In this document: one piece after another, positions 33,901 through 46,200 of the stretch
How the letters are laid out: each line of letters begins with the position of its first letter
Position numbering within the stretch: the stretch's first letter is position 1
Assembly: GCA_012934845.2 (NCBI GenBank)
Contig: WNNJ02000860.1
Coordinates: 124,001-188,000, forward strand
From: Pomphorhynchus laevis
Lineage: Eukaryota > Acanthocephala > Palaeacanthocephala > Echinorhynchida > Pomphorhynchidae
Direction of reading: 5' to 3'
Length of the DNA: 64,000 nt
Notes under the pieces: generated by a model
Databases searched by the model: none
Told to the model about the DNA's origin: nothing
The model's input: only the letters and a program-made list of their open reading frames with translations
Program-made: the position numbers and the translations under genes

Positions 33901-36900
33901 AAATAGACCCGTACATCGACACATGCGCTTGTGTACGATTGAATATTTGCTTACAATTAGTACACAGGTTAAATTTAACATTTGAAATTTTATTTTATTA
34001 ACTAAATTGAAGATTTAGTTAATTCTACAGTAACAATAATTTTACAGTCAATTCTACATGAGCTATACTATACCGGATATATAATAAAACCGATAATTCT
34101 AGAATCGGGGATTGCAAAATCAAAGTATTTACAAAGTTATATCACGTGACTTCATTCACGGTAGCATAACATTGCTGGAATTCCGAAAGTCGATAGAATG
34201 CTGACATCTTCAGCTGTAGCGTAGAATAATTAGTGTATCTTGCCAGTGGAAACTTGCCACACTTCACTATAAAGATGTTCCATTGGTTAATGTTGACACT
34301 TACTTTAAAATTAAAGTATAAACAAATTTTTTTAATTTTTTTCGATTAATTTTTTTAAATAATTAATTTATCAACTCATTTAATGTTGTTGTAGATTAAA
34401 TTGTTTGATAAAAATTATTTAAAAATTATTTTCTAACTAATAAATTTAACCATTCTACATTTTAAGCATTTTATCAAATGTGGTAGGCATGATTTTACAT
34501 GCTTTCTGGTCTAAGTGTAGATGGAAAGATTATGTAGATGTTAAATGCACACACGAATATTTATAGGATTTCGTCATATTTATAGATTGCCTGTTTAAAT
34601 TGAACTGATCGTCTCGGACGACAAATCCACCTCGATTAAATTTAATTACCTTTGTTTTAGTTGATTTCAGTCTGAAGTGATACACGGTTGTTCAAGTAGA
34701 CTAGTTGACAATGGATTCGAAACATGACGTGAGACGGATGAATGCTGAATTATAGAATGCAGGGAAAGTAGAGCATACGATACTAAGGTGTCGAAAGTAA
34801 TACTTCCATATGCTAATGGATATGTTTGAAAATTCCTAAGTGATAAAAATATAAATTTAATTCTAAATCGGATCTATAATTAAATGAATCATACATATTG
34901 GCAATTAACAGTGGGAATCGTTTAACATTTGATTCGCTATTGTTCATGTAATGACATTATGCCAGATGCAAAGCATGTTCGTGTGCTCGCTTGTGAAGGA
35001 CTTGCTCAAACAGGTGTGAATCGTGTACTAGTCGTTTAAATTCTTGTAGCATTTCATTTCTTGATTTTACACAACAATCGAAAACAATTATTAATTTTAT
35101 AGTTAAGATCACAATAATCACCCAACTGTCCTGTTTGAATACCGATGTGGCTACCAATGCGGATGCCATTCGCTTTTTTAGAACAGAAGGTATAATGCTG
35201 CTTGTGCACCGCTTGGAATATTGAAAAATCTTGATGCATTTTTAACAACATTCCGCATTCTCGACCTAACGTTCATTCAAGTCTCATCAAGCATACAAAA
35301 CTAGTCCACCTGATGATATTTCGAAGCTTAAAATATATATATTTAAGCTCTACAAGCTCAATTTCAGTCTCTTTCATGTAAAGCGCCATTATCATCCGAC
35401 GTTCGCATCGCAGCTCGATAATCATTCGTTCAAATTGCTAAGCCAGCTGTTCCAACTATAGTTCACAATCAATTAATCCGATCTGCATCCAGCTCGTCGT
35501 CAATCTCCTCGAAGCAATAAAAGAAGATTATAGAAGGACGCAAAACATAATTGTTAAAATACTTCACACGGGATTATTAGAAATAAGTGTAAGCTTTACT
35601 GTGAGAATTGGGTTTCAGCTCTGATAGTTAACACTGCGAAATTCTACCGTTTATTAGCTACTAGAGAAGATATCTTGCCATTTATATGTATTATTCTCTC
35701 TGCATTTTCAACTCAAAAGGTAATCTAAGTCTACCGCAAGTTTAGAACAAATCAGGTACTTCATTCTCACTACGTGCAACCTATCAAAAGAAGACTGCTA
35801 TCACGAATACAATCTTTATCTTGTTCGAACCACGAAAAGTTACCGATCACTTTTCTAATACGTCACCCATCAATAACCGAAATAAGATAACCCTTAAGAC
35901 AACTATTTGCTTAATCCAGACACAATTATTGATCTCGTTTTTTAATGTATAAATGTTCGTTATAATTATAATTAATTTTTTTTGAAATCAAAGTTTTTAT
36001 GTTTTCATTTTTATAAAAATATCTTTGAAAAATGTTTATGTTCCGATAAAATGTTTAGGTCCGATATTGACAAAGATTTGATTATCTCATTTGCTAACAA
36101 TAACATTGCACAACGTTTTGAGAAAATGATAATCTCTGGTAGGAAAATTATGCCTGCTAAATATCATTCAACTAAAGGTATTTTTGTTTAAATTTTTGCT
36201 TAGTTGGATAGAAAATGCTTTGTACCATAGATATCGTTAAAATGAATATCAGTAAAAATTGTATTTCAAACTTTATCACTTATATTGGAGTACTGATTGT
36301 TCTAATTATTTTCATAATTTCAGGTTTGAAAAGTATACCGTTTGATTATGCAACTGCTTTTTTTAAAATCGAATTTTACAATTGAATGCAAAAATACAAG
36401 TTTCATATATTTTGGAAATTCTTCTAAATTATAGAATTCTAAGAGCTTGTGTTTCACTCAAGTGAGTGAAATTAATTAATGAAGTTTGAAAATAAACCAA
36501 ACGAAGTTTAAATATATAACATATGGTCAACCGGCGGCTCGGCGGTCTTGATCTGTCTCGCCTAGCATTTTTACCAGCCTGCGGCTAGAAGAAAACTAGA
36601 TTAGATTGTCCCTGTGTAATATCTATGTTAATATTGATAATCTCGTTGTTCAAGTTTGTGCTTAATCACAAAATCATTATATTTTATTAATTAGTTCGGC
36701 CTTTAAGGTCAGAACAAGATGAAGATATGTGATCCAAATTGCTGGGTTAGAAGGTCATTTATCTGTATAATTTTATATATTATATTCAGGATGAATATAG
36801 TCGCATGTTAAGAACTTCGAAGATTGATAGTGAACGTTAAGAATAACTGGAGAATGAATTGTTGAACATCAAACAGTATTTTTGCTTTAAATGATGTGAA

Positions 36901-38096
36901 TGAGAAAACCCAAACCACAATCTTAGAATAAGATTAACCATATTCTTTCAAATAATTTGATATTATTGGAATTAATAGGATTATTTTTCTCGGGCGTTTT
37001 TGAAGCTGTACTTCCAAAGCGTTCTGGAAAAATATCGCATTTTCATAATTTTAGAGAGTGAATCTACTTTAAAAATACTATACAGGAGAAATATATTTTT
37101 GCATTAAAATTTTTTTAGCAAAACAATTTATGACGTACTAACCTCGTCAGTATAATCACTGTCAGGCCAAATTTGTAATGGTATAATAATATACCAACTA
37201 TAGGTGTGTAAAAGTTTAGTTTGCAATGATTATTAAAAGCGTTATTAATATCGATATTTAATAAATTTCTTAAATTAAATATTTTAAACTGAAATTTTCT
37301 CAAAAAATTTTCATATGGGCAATAAGTATCTCGCGTGCCGGATCCGGCTCGCCGAGCATTTTTCTACCAGCCTGCAGTTAGAATTTGAAACTGATATATA
37401 CAGATCGACCAAGAATGACCTTGAAGACATAATGACATGATGACATAATAACAAAGTTAATCAAGTTCAAAATAAATATTCCCATTAATTCTATAATGAT
37501 TATAAAGCTGTTTGTTAATGCTTATAATGCATTATAGAGCTGTTTTGGCTTAATCACAATTTTTTTTTATAAATTAGTATAACCTTGCAGTCAAAACAGT
37601 ATGTAATATGGCCCTCAAAGTGCTCATACAAATAATAAATTATTTGCGAAGTTTGCTGTGTATTAAATATTCAATCGCTTTATTAATGTGTTATTTTTTA
37701 CCGCTAAGATTTGGAATCTACCTGTAATAAACCAACCTTGATTCGTCTCATTTCTAATCGACAGGACCATCGAGATTCAAGTAATGTTGATTATGACATT
37801 GATGGGGAAATGTGCAACTCGAAGATAAGCGATAATGAGGACAAGAACTTTGCATTGAACACCTTGATATCACGACGTTTTCGAAATGAAACACTTGAGG
37901 AAAAGAAGGCACGGAAATCTTTGGTGAAGCATTTGAAATCGGTAATGACGGTGAAATGTATTTAAAAATAAGCTTTCGTGTTTTACAGGAAGCACGCACA
38001 CGGAAGAAACAAACAAAAGAACAGTTTAAACGAGCCAAATTGTTCGAATCAAATTTTAATTATTCAAACATTAAATCGCTTTCTAATGTTTGCTAA
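24947..38096 (+). CDS. LTV1: LTV1-like 40S ribosome assembly factor, multi-exon model
   Basis: LTV1 helps mature and export the pre-40S subunit. Proposed exons: 24947-25003, 29230-29269, 30823-30985, 33269-33431, 33509-about 33645, 36059-36177, 37709-37941, 37989-38096 (TAA). Junction phases agree from the first exon through 33509 and across the last three. Family features are DEDIERVLASEG then MEDDFMALAGG (the acidic EDDF block), FDLLFDK/SYDDNAETQYSDDS (the FEKFYEQYDDD region), DLESTC (DCES motif) and the basic tail LEEKKARKSLVKHLK, TRKKQTKEQFKRAKLFE. The link between 33645 and 36059 is not phase-clean, so an exon may be missing or the donor is unusual. The two first exons are less certain, and the typical LTV1 N-terminus was not found. 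A Penelope copy sits in the third intron. Confidence 0.6.
25395..26757 (-). mobile_element. LINE E: 3' fragment of an A/C-type LINE
   Basis: Only the RT and C-terminal region remain: DIVFFDFSKAFDMVPHDIL, VGVPQGSVLGPLLFCIFIND, LYADDLKIW, SLNISKCACMRL and, in another frame (25919-25653), LRGHNFTLAHRRVIRSKTVQ. The 3' end has an AT-rich ATT-type tail and the AGATGGCTGTTTTGACCGCT segment shared with A and C. 5'-truncated at about 26757, where a LINE D-type fragment begins. It lies in the first intron of the LTV1-like model. Confidence 0.8.
25907..26875 (-). pseudogene. 322-codon frame spanning LINE D-type and LINE E pieces
   Basis: The first residues, YRNSLLLHVPNYSTSSVF, are the C-terminus of a LINE D relative. 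From about IAQNSWGSLVDKGFDVDIV onward it is LINE E RT with an intact YADD box. The frame is therefore a junction product of two adjacent fragments. It shifts near 25915 relative to the C-terminal frame. Confidence 0.75.
26757..27642 (-). mobile_element. two fragments of LINE D family
   Basis: 26757-27470 matches D at about 15560-16290, and 27478-27642 again matches D at about 15690-15860, so part of the sequence is present twice. Both carry many small changes and no long frame. Confidence 0.75.
27660..29220. other. AT-rich intronic DNA, nothing recognised
   Basis: Contains a small hairpin near 28040 (AATGAATGAATGAATTTTAT and its mirror) and no gene-like frame. Confidence 0.5.
29290..30820. 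other. AT-rich intronic DNA with TAATAT repeats
   Basis: Low-complexity TAATATTA runs at about 30625-30735 and nothing else that I recognise. Within the LTV1-like model this is intron 2. Confidence 0.5.
31725..31900. repeat. roughly 100-bp tandem duplication
   Basis: AAACATAATAATGCTAAAT and its surroundings, including AACTGAGT and ACGTATT, appear twice with period about 100 bp, next to the end of Penelope copy 2. Confidence 0.7.
31970..32165 (-). ncRNA. conserved structured terminal segment of the Penelope elements (copy 2)
   Basis: On the - strand GGCCCC...GGGGCC and GCTGCTATG...CATAGCAG can pair, and ATACAT...ATGTAT forms a third hairpin. CGAAAC and CTGATGA, both hammerhead core strings, lie 21 nt apart but in an order I could not fold into a standard hammerhead. 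The same segment is at about 9830-10015, 38840-39010 and, weaker, 57055-57200. Penelope elements are known to carry hammerhead motifs near their ends. Confidence 0.45.
32166..32852 (-). CDS. Penelope-like reverse transcriptase, C-terminal half
   Basis: A 228-codon frame with FRQVKGVPMGGNSSPIIADL, FLSFIEYEFVHNCV, catalytic MFRYIDDICVFN, HIYPESLILNKTN, YLDMNIKLTLTKTTINLYRK and LSGKFLWMDNK at the stop. These are the fingers-palm-thumb features of Penelope-like RTs. No GIY-YIG nuclease follows the RT, unlike classical Penelope. That fits families lacking the nuclease or those with it at the N-terminus (Naiad/Chlamys type). The upstream half of the enzyme is not in this frame. Confidence 0.8.
   Translation of the reverse strand: MDKIELIESLNILINQNYLKVGTSIFRQVKGVPMGGNSSPIIADLFLSFIEYEFVHNCVKTKSKQYKYMKYMFRYIDDICVFNSNNFYSISEHIYPESLILNKTNINDKEGVYLDMNIKLTLTKTTINLYRKDDIFKFTRNIFLHEHSCIPYNIKYNTLNNEILRIATICNDIGFLQNHLNNLIDTYFKLGYYKNNIKQKIVKYINQHNNIKNKFKLLSGKFLWMDNK
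33660..36055. other. intronic or intergenic AT-rich DNA
   Basis: No clear gene or repeat family. A missing LTV1-like exon could lie here, but none was recognised. Confidence 0.45.
36525..37390. repeat. two copies of a GC-richer motif in LTV1-like intron
   Basis: The motif CTCGCCTAGCATTTTTACCA (36567) recurs as CTCGCCGAGCATTTTTCTAC (37348), each followed by CAGCCTGC and a TTAGAA- or CTAGAA-like end, with diverged flanks that share AATCACAA further on. It may be part of a short interspersed element. No Pol III boxes were confirmed. Confidence 0.4.
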
Positions 38097-38814
38097 CCAA
38101 ATTTTTACTCAAATTATAAACATTTATTTATATTTCAGTTTTGTTGGTTAAAATTCAAAAAATTAAAATTATAAACTTTATAAACTTGAAAAATTAAAAG
38201 TTTGAGAATTTAGTTTTTTAATTTACACTTTTTGACACTACGTTATCTTTTATATAAAAATATTTATAAATATTAAATAAGATTTATTTTTTTTTACATT
38301 TAAAAAATTTGTTTACATTTTATTTGAACGCTGATGTCAACTACATCAAGTGCTAGTTTATCATTCATTTGCCGTTTCTCATAATCAAAAATAAAGAATC
38401 AACCATGTTTTAGATCAACCCATATTGTTTGATTTTTATAACCTTGCAGAATAACCCTCAACGAATAGTCAGCTGATTCGAAAATTATAATTGCTAAGTA
38501 TATTTGACAAATCTAAACGCTATCTAAGTTTTCGCTTGATTAAATAAGTTTGATTCAATTAAAATTTAAATTATTTTGATTGATAAAACATCACATTTTT
38601 AGTGTAGACAGACTATATTAGTGAATATATCCTGATATTAGTGAATAAATTATTAGTAAACTTATTAAATATATTAATATTTAATATAGGAAGCGATTTA
38701 CATTAACCTCAATGAGGATAGGATCATTTCAGGAAAAAAAGCTCATTCTTAAATTAATTCCTCGAATGAAAAAGTAACTCAAAAAATTAGTGAACAATTT
38801 TATCAAGTTAAAAT

Positions 38815-39650
38815 TTAAAATTTAAAATAAAAGTCAGTATTTTATAAATTGACTAATAAATAATGGACGATGAATCAGAAAAAGGATTAGAGGTCATCAG
38901 GAGAAATTGCTATAATATCAGGGTTCGTCCCTTGATTATCGACTCAACATAGCTGCTGGGCCAAATACATGCTAATGACGTATTTTCTTGATGAAATTTG
39001 GTTATGTAAGTATCCCATTCCACTACAAAGTATATTATTTATTATCCATTCATAAAATGTTTCCTCTAATGATTTTAAATATATTTTTAATATTATTGTG
39101 TTGATTTATATATTTTACTATTTTCTGTCTGATGGTATTTTTATAGTAATTTAGTATACATATATATTTTTATACATGCTAATGATGTATTTCCTCTGAA
39201 ATAACTATCTAGTATCTTATTCTAATGCAAAGTATATTATTTATTATCCATCCATAAAAATTTGCCACTTAAGAGTTTAAATTTATTCTTTATATTATTG
39301 TGTTGATTTATATATTTTACTATTTTCTACTTGATGTTATTTTTATAGTAACCTAGTTTAAAATATGTATCTATTAAATTATTTAAATGATTTTGAAGAA
39401 AGCCAATATCATTACATATTGTTGCAATTCTTAAAATTTCATTATTTAATGTATTATATTTTATATTATATGGTATGCATGAATGCTCATGCAAAAATAT
39501 GTTTCTTGTAAATTTAAATATGTCATCTTTACGATATAAATTAATAGTAGTTTTAGTTAATGTTAATTTAATGTTCATATTTAGATATATACTTTCATAA
39601 AATATGCATCTATTAAATTATTTTAATGATTTTGAAGAAATCTTCCTCAT
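38815..39650 (-). mobile_element. Penelope-like element, copy 3, two joined pieces
   Basis: The first piece (38815-39160) has the terminal segment in diverged form. A second piece (about 39175-39600) repeats the end and carries 83 codons (39578-39327) almost identical to copy 2, including YRKDDIFKFTRNIFLHEHSC. It lies between the LTV1-like gene and DARS1. Confidence 0.75.
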
Positions 39651-40203
39651 CAGGAGGAAGTGATATATTATTATATATTTTTATTATATACTTTTATTTT
39701 TAAGATTAATTATTAATAATTTTTGATCCGCACTCTCATGATTCTGCAAACTTACATAAATGTTTCAATCAATACAATCGTCATAGGATGTGGATCGTTT
39801 TTCGGTAAATTTAACTGCTAAATGAAGTGAACATGCTTATCTTTTTTGTTTTTCGAGTTGCAGGGGTACTAATTGGTAGGACCGACGCGCATCGATTCTG
39901 TGAATTATTACATAATAAATATTGAACGAAAGAATTAACATAAACGACGAGTTCTTTTCATCATGTAGCTTTATTCTTACGCTTTAGAAAATGTCGTTTT
40001 CCTTATGATATTAAAGCGGACAACATGTTCGCATTGACGTGTTAGAACTTTTAAGTTATTTAAGTTATTACCAAAAGGAAATTACCGAATATTTTGCTAA
40101 CGAGTTAAAATTGAAATTATTTAAGTCAATAAATAACGAATGTACAACGTGTTTGAAAACAATATTATAGATTATAAACTTTGTGTTCTGTGAAAGGTTT
40201 GAT

Positions 40204-43200
40204 ATGGATATCGATAAACTTTTGGTAAGATCACGCCTAAATTATAATTTGATAATACAGTTTGTCTGCTAGTTACCCGAACAATTGGACCAACCGCTTG
40301 TGTTTCTTCCCACAATTACATCGAAAGTTCGGATTAATACAGCGGAGTTTAGAACAATCGAAGAAATTAATTCAGATTACGCGTCGAAGAGAGTTTGGAT
40401 TCGTTCTAGAATACATACTAGTCGATGCACCGGTCCGTGACATATTGTTTTCGTTTCAGCTTTCTTTTTTACAATATAGGAAAGCAATGCTTCTTGGTTT
40501 TACGCAGTGGCACAGCTACCATACAGGCAATCTGTTCCGTAAATGATAAGTTTACAAAACCAATCATTCGTCAAATTGCAGGGTAATAATGTTTTATAAA
40601 AATAATTTTAGATAATAATCTTACTGCTTTTAATTTTATTTTTTACATGTAAAAAATAATTGTTCAATTTTAATCGATAATTATTAATTTTTTATCAATT
40701 TCTAATATATTGTTATCTTTTTATACAATTTTAAACTTTTATTTTAAAAAATGAAATTTGAAATATTTATATTAATATTTTTATATTTATATTTTCTTTT
40801 ATAAACGTTTTCAAGTTTTATAAATCTTATATAATTAAAATATTAACCATAGATGCCTAAAGTGAAGTGCTCTCGCGGGTTAAGAAATTTTTCAATTTAC
40901 CCATTAAGTCATCTACTCTTTTATTTTTTCTTATGGATCTGCCTTCATTTATTTGCAAGCAATTATCTTCTGTAAGCTGTGTATTGTACGCAGATGATCT
41001 TGTCATAATGATGCCTAATGTAAGCTCGGCACAAAGTGCACTTAATCGCTTGAGAGACTATTGTGCTTGCAATCAGCTAGAGGTAAATATATCCAAATCG
41101 AAAGTAATGAAGTTTAGGAAGGGTGGACGTCTTACTCGTAAAGACTATTTGATCTATGATGATATTCCCTCGGAGTTCCTCAATAGTTATAAATATTTGG
41201 GTATTTTGATGACTTCGCTATGGTCTTTTAAGAAACATTTAGAGTTAAAAGCGCCCAAGATTGCTTTAGCAACCTCGTATACTAATAACTTAAATGCGCT
41301 ACCATTTAAGGAGGCCTTCGTTTTTTGACGTTATCTTTTTCCCATTATATCATACGGCATAACATCATTCTGGCCGGACTTATTGGCTATGAACTATGAT
41401 CAGATTGATAGTTGTAAATTAGATTCTTGTGGTGCATCCTTGGCATTTCTGTAAAGACGTTATCCACAGTAGTCGCAGCCTTATCGAGAATAAACTTATG
41501 CGGTATGCAGCTAAAAAATTCTTTTAGACTTCCTCAAACTGTAGAATTTTTAAGAAATAACAACATTTTTCAGAAAAAACTATTACGGGTAAACCCTGAA
41601 TATTTTATAATGCTGGCGTATACACAATATAAATGGATGAATGCAAGAGCTTTTAAACGACCATAAATTTAACGGGCGTCTGTTAATGGATACCGTGATA
41701 ACATCTGGAGAATTAAGTTATCCTGCCATCTTAAAAGCCCGAACTGTGTTTGTAGGTACTGTGATCGTAGCTGGTAATTCTTACTTCACATATTTGTTTG
41801 TCTATATCTCGTAAACGTTCCCTTGAGTTATTTAGATAAGTTAGGTAAGTCTATGCTTTGAACACCGTCGATGCTTTACAACACTGCAGAGAAACCGTAT
41901 CGATAAAGAATTAAAACTGGTTGTCAAGCATTTTGGTAAAACATAATGCTGCGCCTACAATTAGAGAGAATATATTTTTTTTAAAATTAATGTATTTTAA
42001 TTTTTATTCTTTTTCTGTTTTGCCCCAAACCGAGAGGTATAGTGGGTTTAATAACACTCTTAATTCTTATTATATTATTATATTAATTATATTATTATAA
42101 TATATTTATTATATTATTATATTATTATACAAAATATATGTAATTAATATAAATATATTATATGATGTCTTAATATTCAACTAATTTAGAGTTCACCTGC
42201 AAAGATAATTAACATGAAATATTTATAATGTTTTTATATTAACAGTTCAATTTATTTAGCTTTCATCTGTAAATTAAATAAAAGAACATTAAATTGCACT
42301 TAATTGTGAAATAAGTCAAACCGTGAACTCAAACTTTACTTTCATTATAATTTTTAAAAAAGGATTCAACAAATAGATATTGCCGCTAAATACTGGGAGC
42401 GATTCTGACTTTTAAGAACTACAGGAACCCTAATTGATGTAATTTGTACTTATTTTCAAATCAGTTGGAAATTGTTTCTGTTATTGATTTTTCCCGTCTA
42501 GTTGCACTTGCTCATTCGTTTGAACGTTGATAATACATAGGGATTACATAGTGTCATTTTACTCCAGCATATACGCAGTTTTTGATAAGTGCATGCAGAA
42601 AAACATTTACGAGTTCAATTGCTATAGAATCAGGAAACATGTATGTCTGATTATCGTAAGGTCAAATTTTAAAGAGCAGAAATTTAATCGAATTCCCCCA
42701 GTTTTGCTTAATGGGATTAGTCTGCATGCTATTAATGCCCTCAATGATGTTTTAGATACCTCGTGAATAGATTAGAACTTTGCGAAACAAGACAAGGATT
42801 TTCAGCTAAACGTCGTGAATTAGAAACAAATACATTTAGCATCGGGTTCCACTCTCTTGCATCTAGTCATGATGGCTCTGCAGCGCTTCTTATTTTCCCT
42901 GCATTTAAGATTATTGTTTGGGCATTAATTGACTTAGCATGCTATTAATGCTATTACATTATTATATTAATAACACTTTTGATTAAAATAATCAAAAGTG
43001 TTAATCAAAAATAATTAAAATAATCAAAAATAATAAAATAGTATTTTTTGTCTTACGAATTAATTATGATTTGAATAATTAATTTGATTTTTTATTTCTG
43101 TTCAACTCGGTTGTTTTATCTGTTAGATAAAACAACCCTTTTAGATCTTAACAGAATTGCACGAAGTGATTAAATTATTCAGATTCTTGGGACTAATGAT

Positions 43201-46200
43201 TTAGTGTATCTCTGACATCAAAAATAAATAGTCGCCTCGCCTTATTTGATAAATAATTTTACGGTGAAGTTTCTATTGCTTGTAAAGTTTTTTATTAATA
43301 GTAAAGTTTTTACAAATAAGTTTTTATTTGGTTTTATTCATTGTCAAACGAATACATTTCTTAAGAAACTCGTAGATTTTGCAGTTACTGTTTAAACTGA
43401 TTAACCAAAAGTTTTTATTTGGTTTTATTCATTTATAAAGGGTTTTATTTGTTTTTTTATTTTTTTTTATTTTTTATTGTTTTTTTTTCTTTTTTTTTCT
43501 TTTGTTTTATTCATTGTAATTTAATTTTGCTGTCAAACGAATAAATTTCTAAAGAAACTCGTAGATTTTGCTGTAAATAACTGATTAACCAAAAGTTATT
43601 TGTACTTTTATCATAATAAGTTAATAATTAATTAAAATTTATTCTAATTTAATGCTGCACTGTTTAGAAATTACATAAAGGAATTAACTTAGATTTACCG
43701 TTTGGAAGTTTTGTAAGCGCTAGAAAAATAATTTAAAATATATAATCTAGAATTATTAATATCATCTATTTTTTTTATTTTTTGTAATAATTCTGTAATC
43801 ATTTTAGTCCATTTTCTTGAATAAAGAAATTGAGTTTATTAGTTTAATAAAAATAAGTTTTTGATGTAAAAATAAACTTTTTAAACTTTTGTTTGTAAAT
43901 GTACTATTTTAGTGCATACTATTTTATTTATAGCTTTGTTTATAATGGATTTAAATTTTTAGAATTTCGAAAGAAAGTGTTGTCGATGTATGCGCACTTG
44001 TCTCAAATGCTCCTAAGCCTGTTGGAAGCTGTACAAAGAAAGATATTGAGCTGCAGATTGAAAGGGTTTGTTATGCAAGTTAATAAATACTTGTAATTTG
44101 GGTTGATTTAGATAATTGTAATTAGTCAAGCACAATGTCCATTACCTATTCAAATTGAGGACTGTATGAGATCTGATATAGATAGCGTGAGTTTTGTCTC
44201 TTTATTTGTTTTAAAAATTTTTAAATTTGAAAGCCATCTTTGAACTTTATTAAATATTAAATTGTATGAGATGATAAGCATTTCTTTTATATCCAGATAT
44301 ATTTTAAATTCATACAAATGTATATTTTTGTAATTTAATATTTGACTTTATTAACAAATATTCAATAATAATTATTCAAATATATAATATATTTGATCTA
44401 ATTTTAAATATTAATATATTATCATATATATTAATCAATAATATAATAATATATTTTGAATTATAATATAGTTTAAAATATAATTGCATTTTGTAATTTA
44501 CAAAATTTGTTGAATTTAATCGAATTTAAAAGATATTCAATTAAAAAAATATTATTATAATATTGTAATATATTTTTGATCAATTGATTATAGATCAATT
44601 GATCTATTGATCTATTATATTCTTTAGCGATGAATCAAAACGATTAAATACAAAATATTATTAAAATATTTAATAAATATTAAATACAAAACGATTAAAT
44701 ACAAGATCGGTTTATAATTTATAATTTTAAAAATAAATCAACTGATCAACTGATAATAGATTACTGATATAATAGATCACTAGCAACGACTACTAATTAC
44801 TTTAAATCTATTTCTTAATTTTTGTTGAAAGTAAAAACCTTGGCTTAACTTTTGGGTTTCTAATAAAATCCCATAATGCGTGTTTTTAATTTTGTTCTCC
44901 AATTGTTACTGCGTTGTATAGGAAAAGGGACAAGTTCACGTGAACCAGGATAATCGGCTAGACAACAGAGTGATTGATTTGAGAACCCACACTAATCAAG
45001 CGATTTTTAAAGTCGAAGCTGGTATTACCAGATTCTTCAGAGAAGAATTATCAAAGCTCGGATTTATCGAAATTCATACGCCAAAGCTTATTTCCGGTTA
45101 CCTTATCTAAATTTTGAGTTTTTTAAACATTTTGTTCTATTTTGTAGTTGCTTCCGAGGGAGGAGCTAATGTTTTTAAGGTTACCTACTTTGATAGGGAT
45201 GCATACCTGGCTCAAAGCCCTCAGTTGTATAAACAAATGGCAATTGCATCCGACTTTGAACGAGTCTATACTGTAGGCAGTGGTAAGTTTACACATTGTC
45301 GAATTTTACAGTTTTCGTCTTTTAAGAATCATTAACAAACTGCATATTTACGAAAACTGAATCTTTTTATGAAATAAAATATTTTTATTTTTTTTGTTTT
45401 TTTTTTATTTCTGCAAATTTGATTTTTTATATTGAAACCTATTTTTGTAATAAAACCTATTTTATTTAACTTAAATTATAGTAATGACTTATTAAACAAC
45501 TAAATCAAGTAACTAAATAAAGAAACGGCTAATTCACACAAATATACTTTTTGATGTTTTTTAATTTATAATTACAAATAATTGTATTTGATTGCATCTG
45601 TGAGCTGAAATTTTTTTCTGATTGTGGCACGATACTATCCACACACGTATTGATCTTATTTTTGATACAGCAGGACGCTACTAATCAGTCTGGGTGGGTC
45701 TCATCAGCTGCTGACCCAGACCTACATTTCACGTTTCGACCCTTATTATCTGCTTACTCCGTACCTTGATGATGATCGGATTTGAACTCGGGACGTCTGC
45801 CCTGAGTTCAAATCACGATACAGACGATTCGAATCACGATACAGACGTCCTGAGTTCAAATCCGATCAGCATCAGTCAACGGAGAAAGCAGATAATAAGG
45901 GTCGAAACGTGAAATGTAGGTCTGGGTCAGCAGCTGATGAGACCCACCTAGACTGATTAGTAGCGTCCTGCTGTATCAAAAATAAGATCAATACGTGTGA
46001 GGATAATATCGTGCCACAATCGGAAAAATTACAAATAATAAATAATTTTTCAAAAATACAATTTTTATGTTTTTGATTGTCAAACATTTTGGTTTTTCAA
46101 CGATAATTCTAATTCTCGGAACATTTTTCGATTAAAGGAGCTTGTCACTGTTAACTTACTATTGTCGTCCGTTTATTTGACAGAACTAGTGATTTTTATG

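Noticed and set aside
34957-35251. Two overlapping - strand frames of about 70 codons
   Set aside because: There is no family resemblance and they are in AT-rich intronic DNA; chance frames of this length are expected.
44066-44120. Non-GT donor after GCAAG in DARS1 exon 4
   Set aside because: Using the donor GTTTGT at 44066 and the acceptor at 44110-44111 gives a canonical intron and the conserved [14 protein letters not shown] sequence.
45780-45870. tRNA gene in the centre of the inverted repeat
   Set aside because: Only a B-box-like string is present. No acceptor stem, A box or anticodon arm could be placed.
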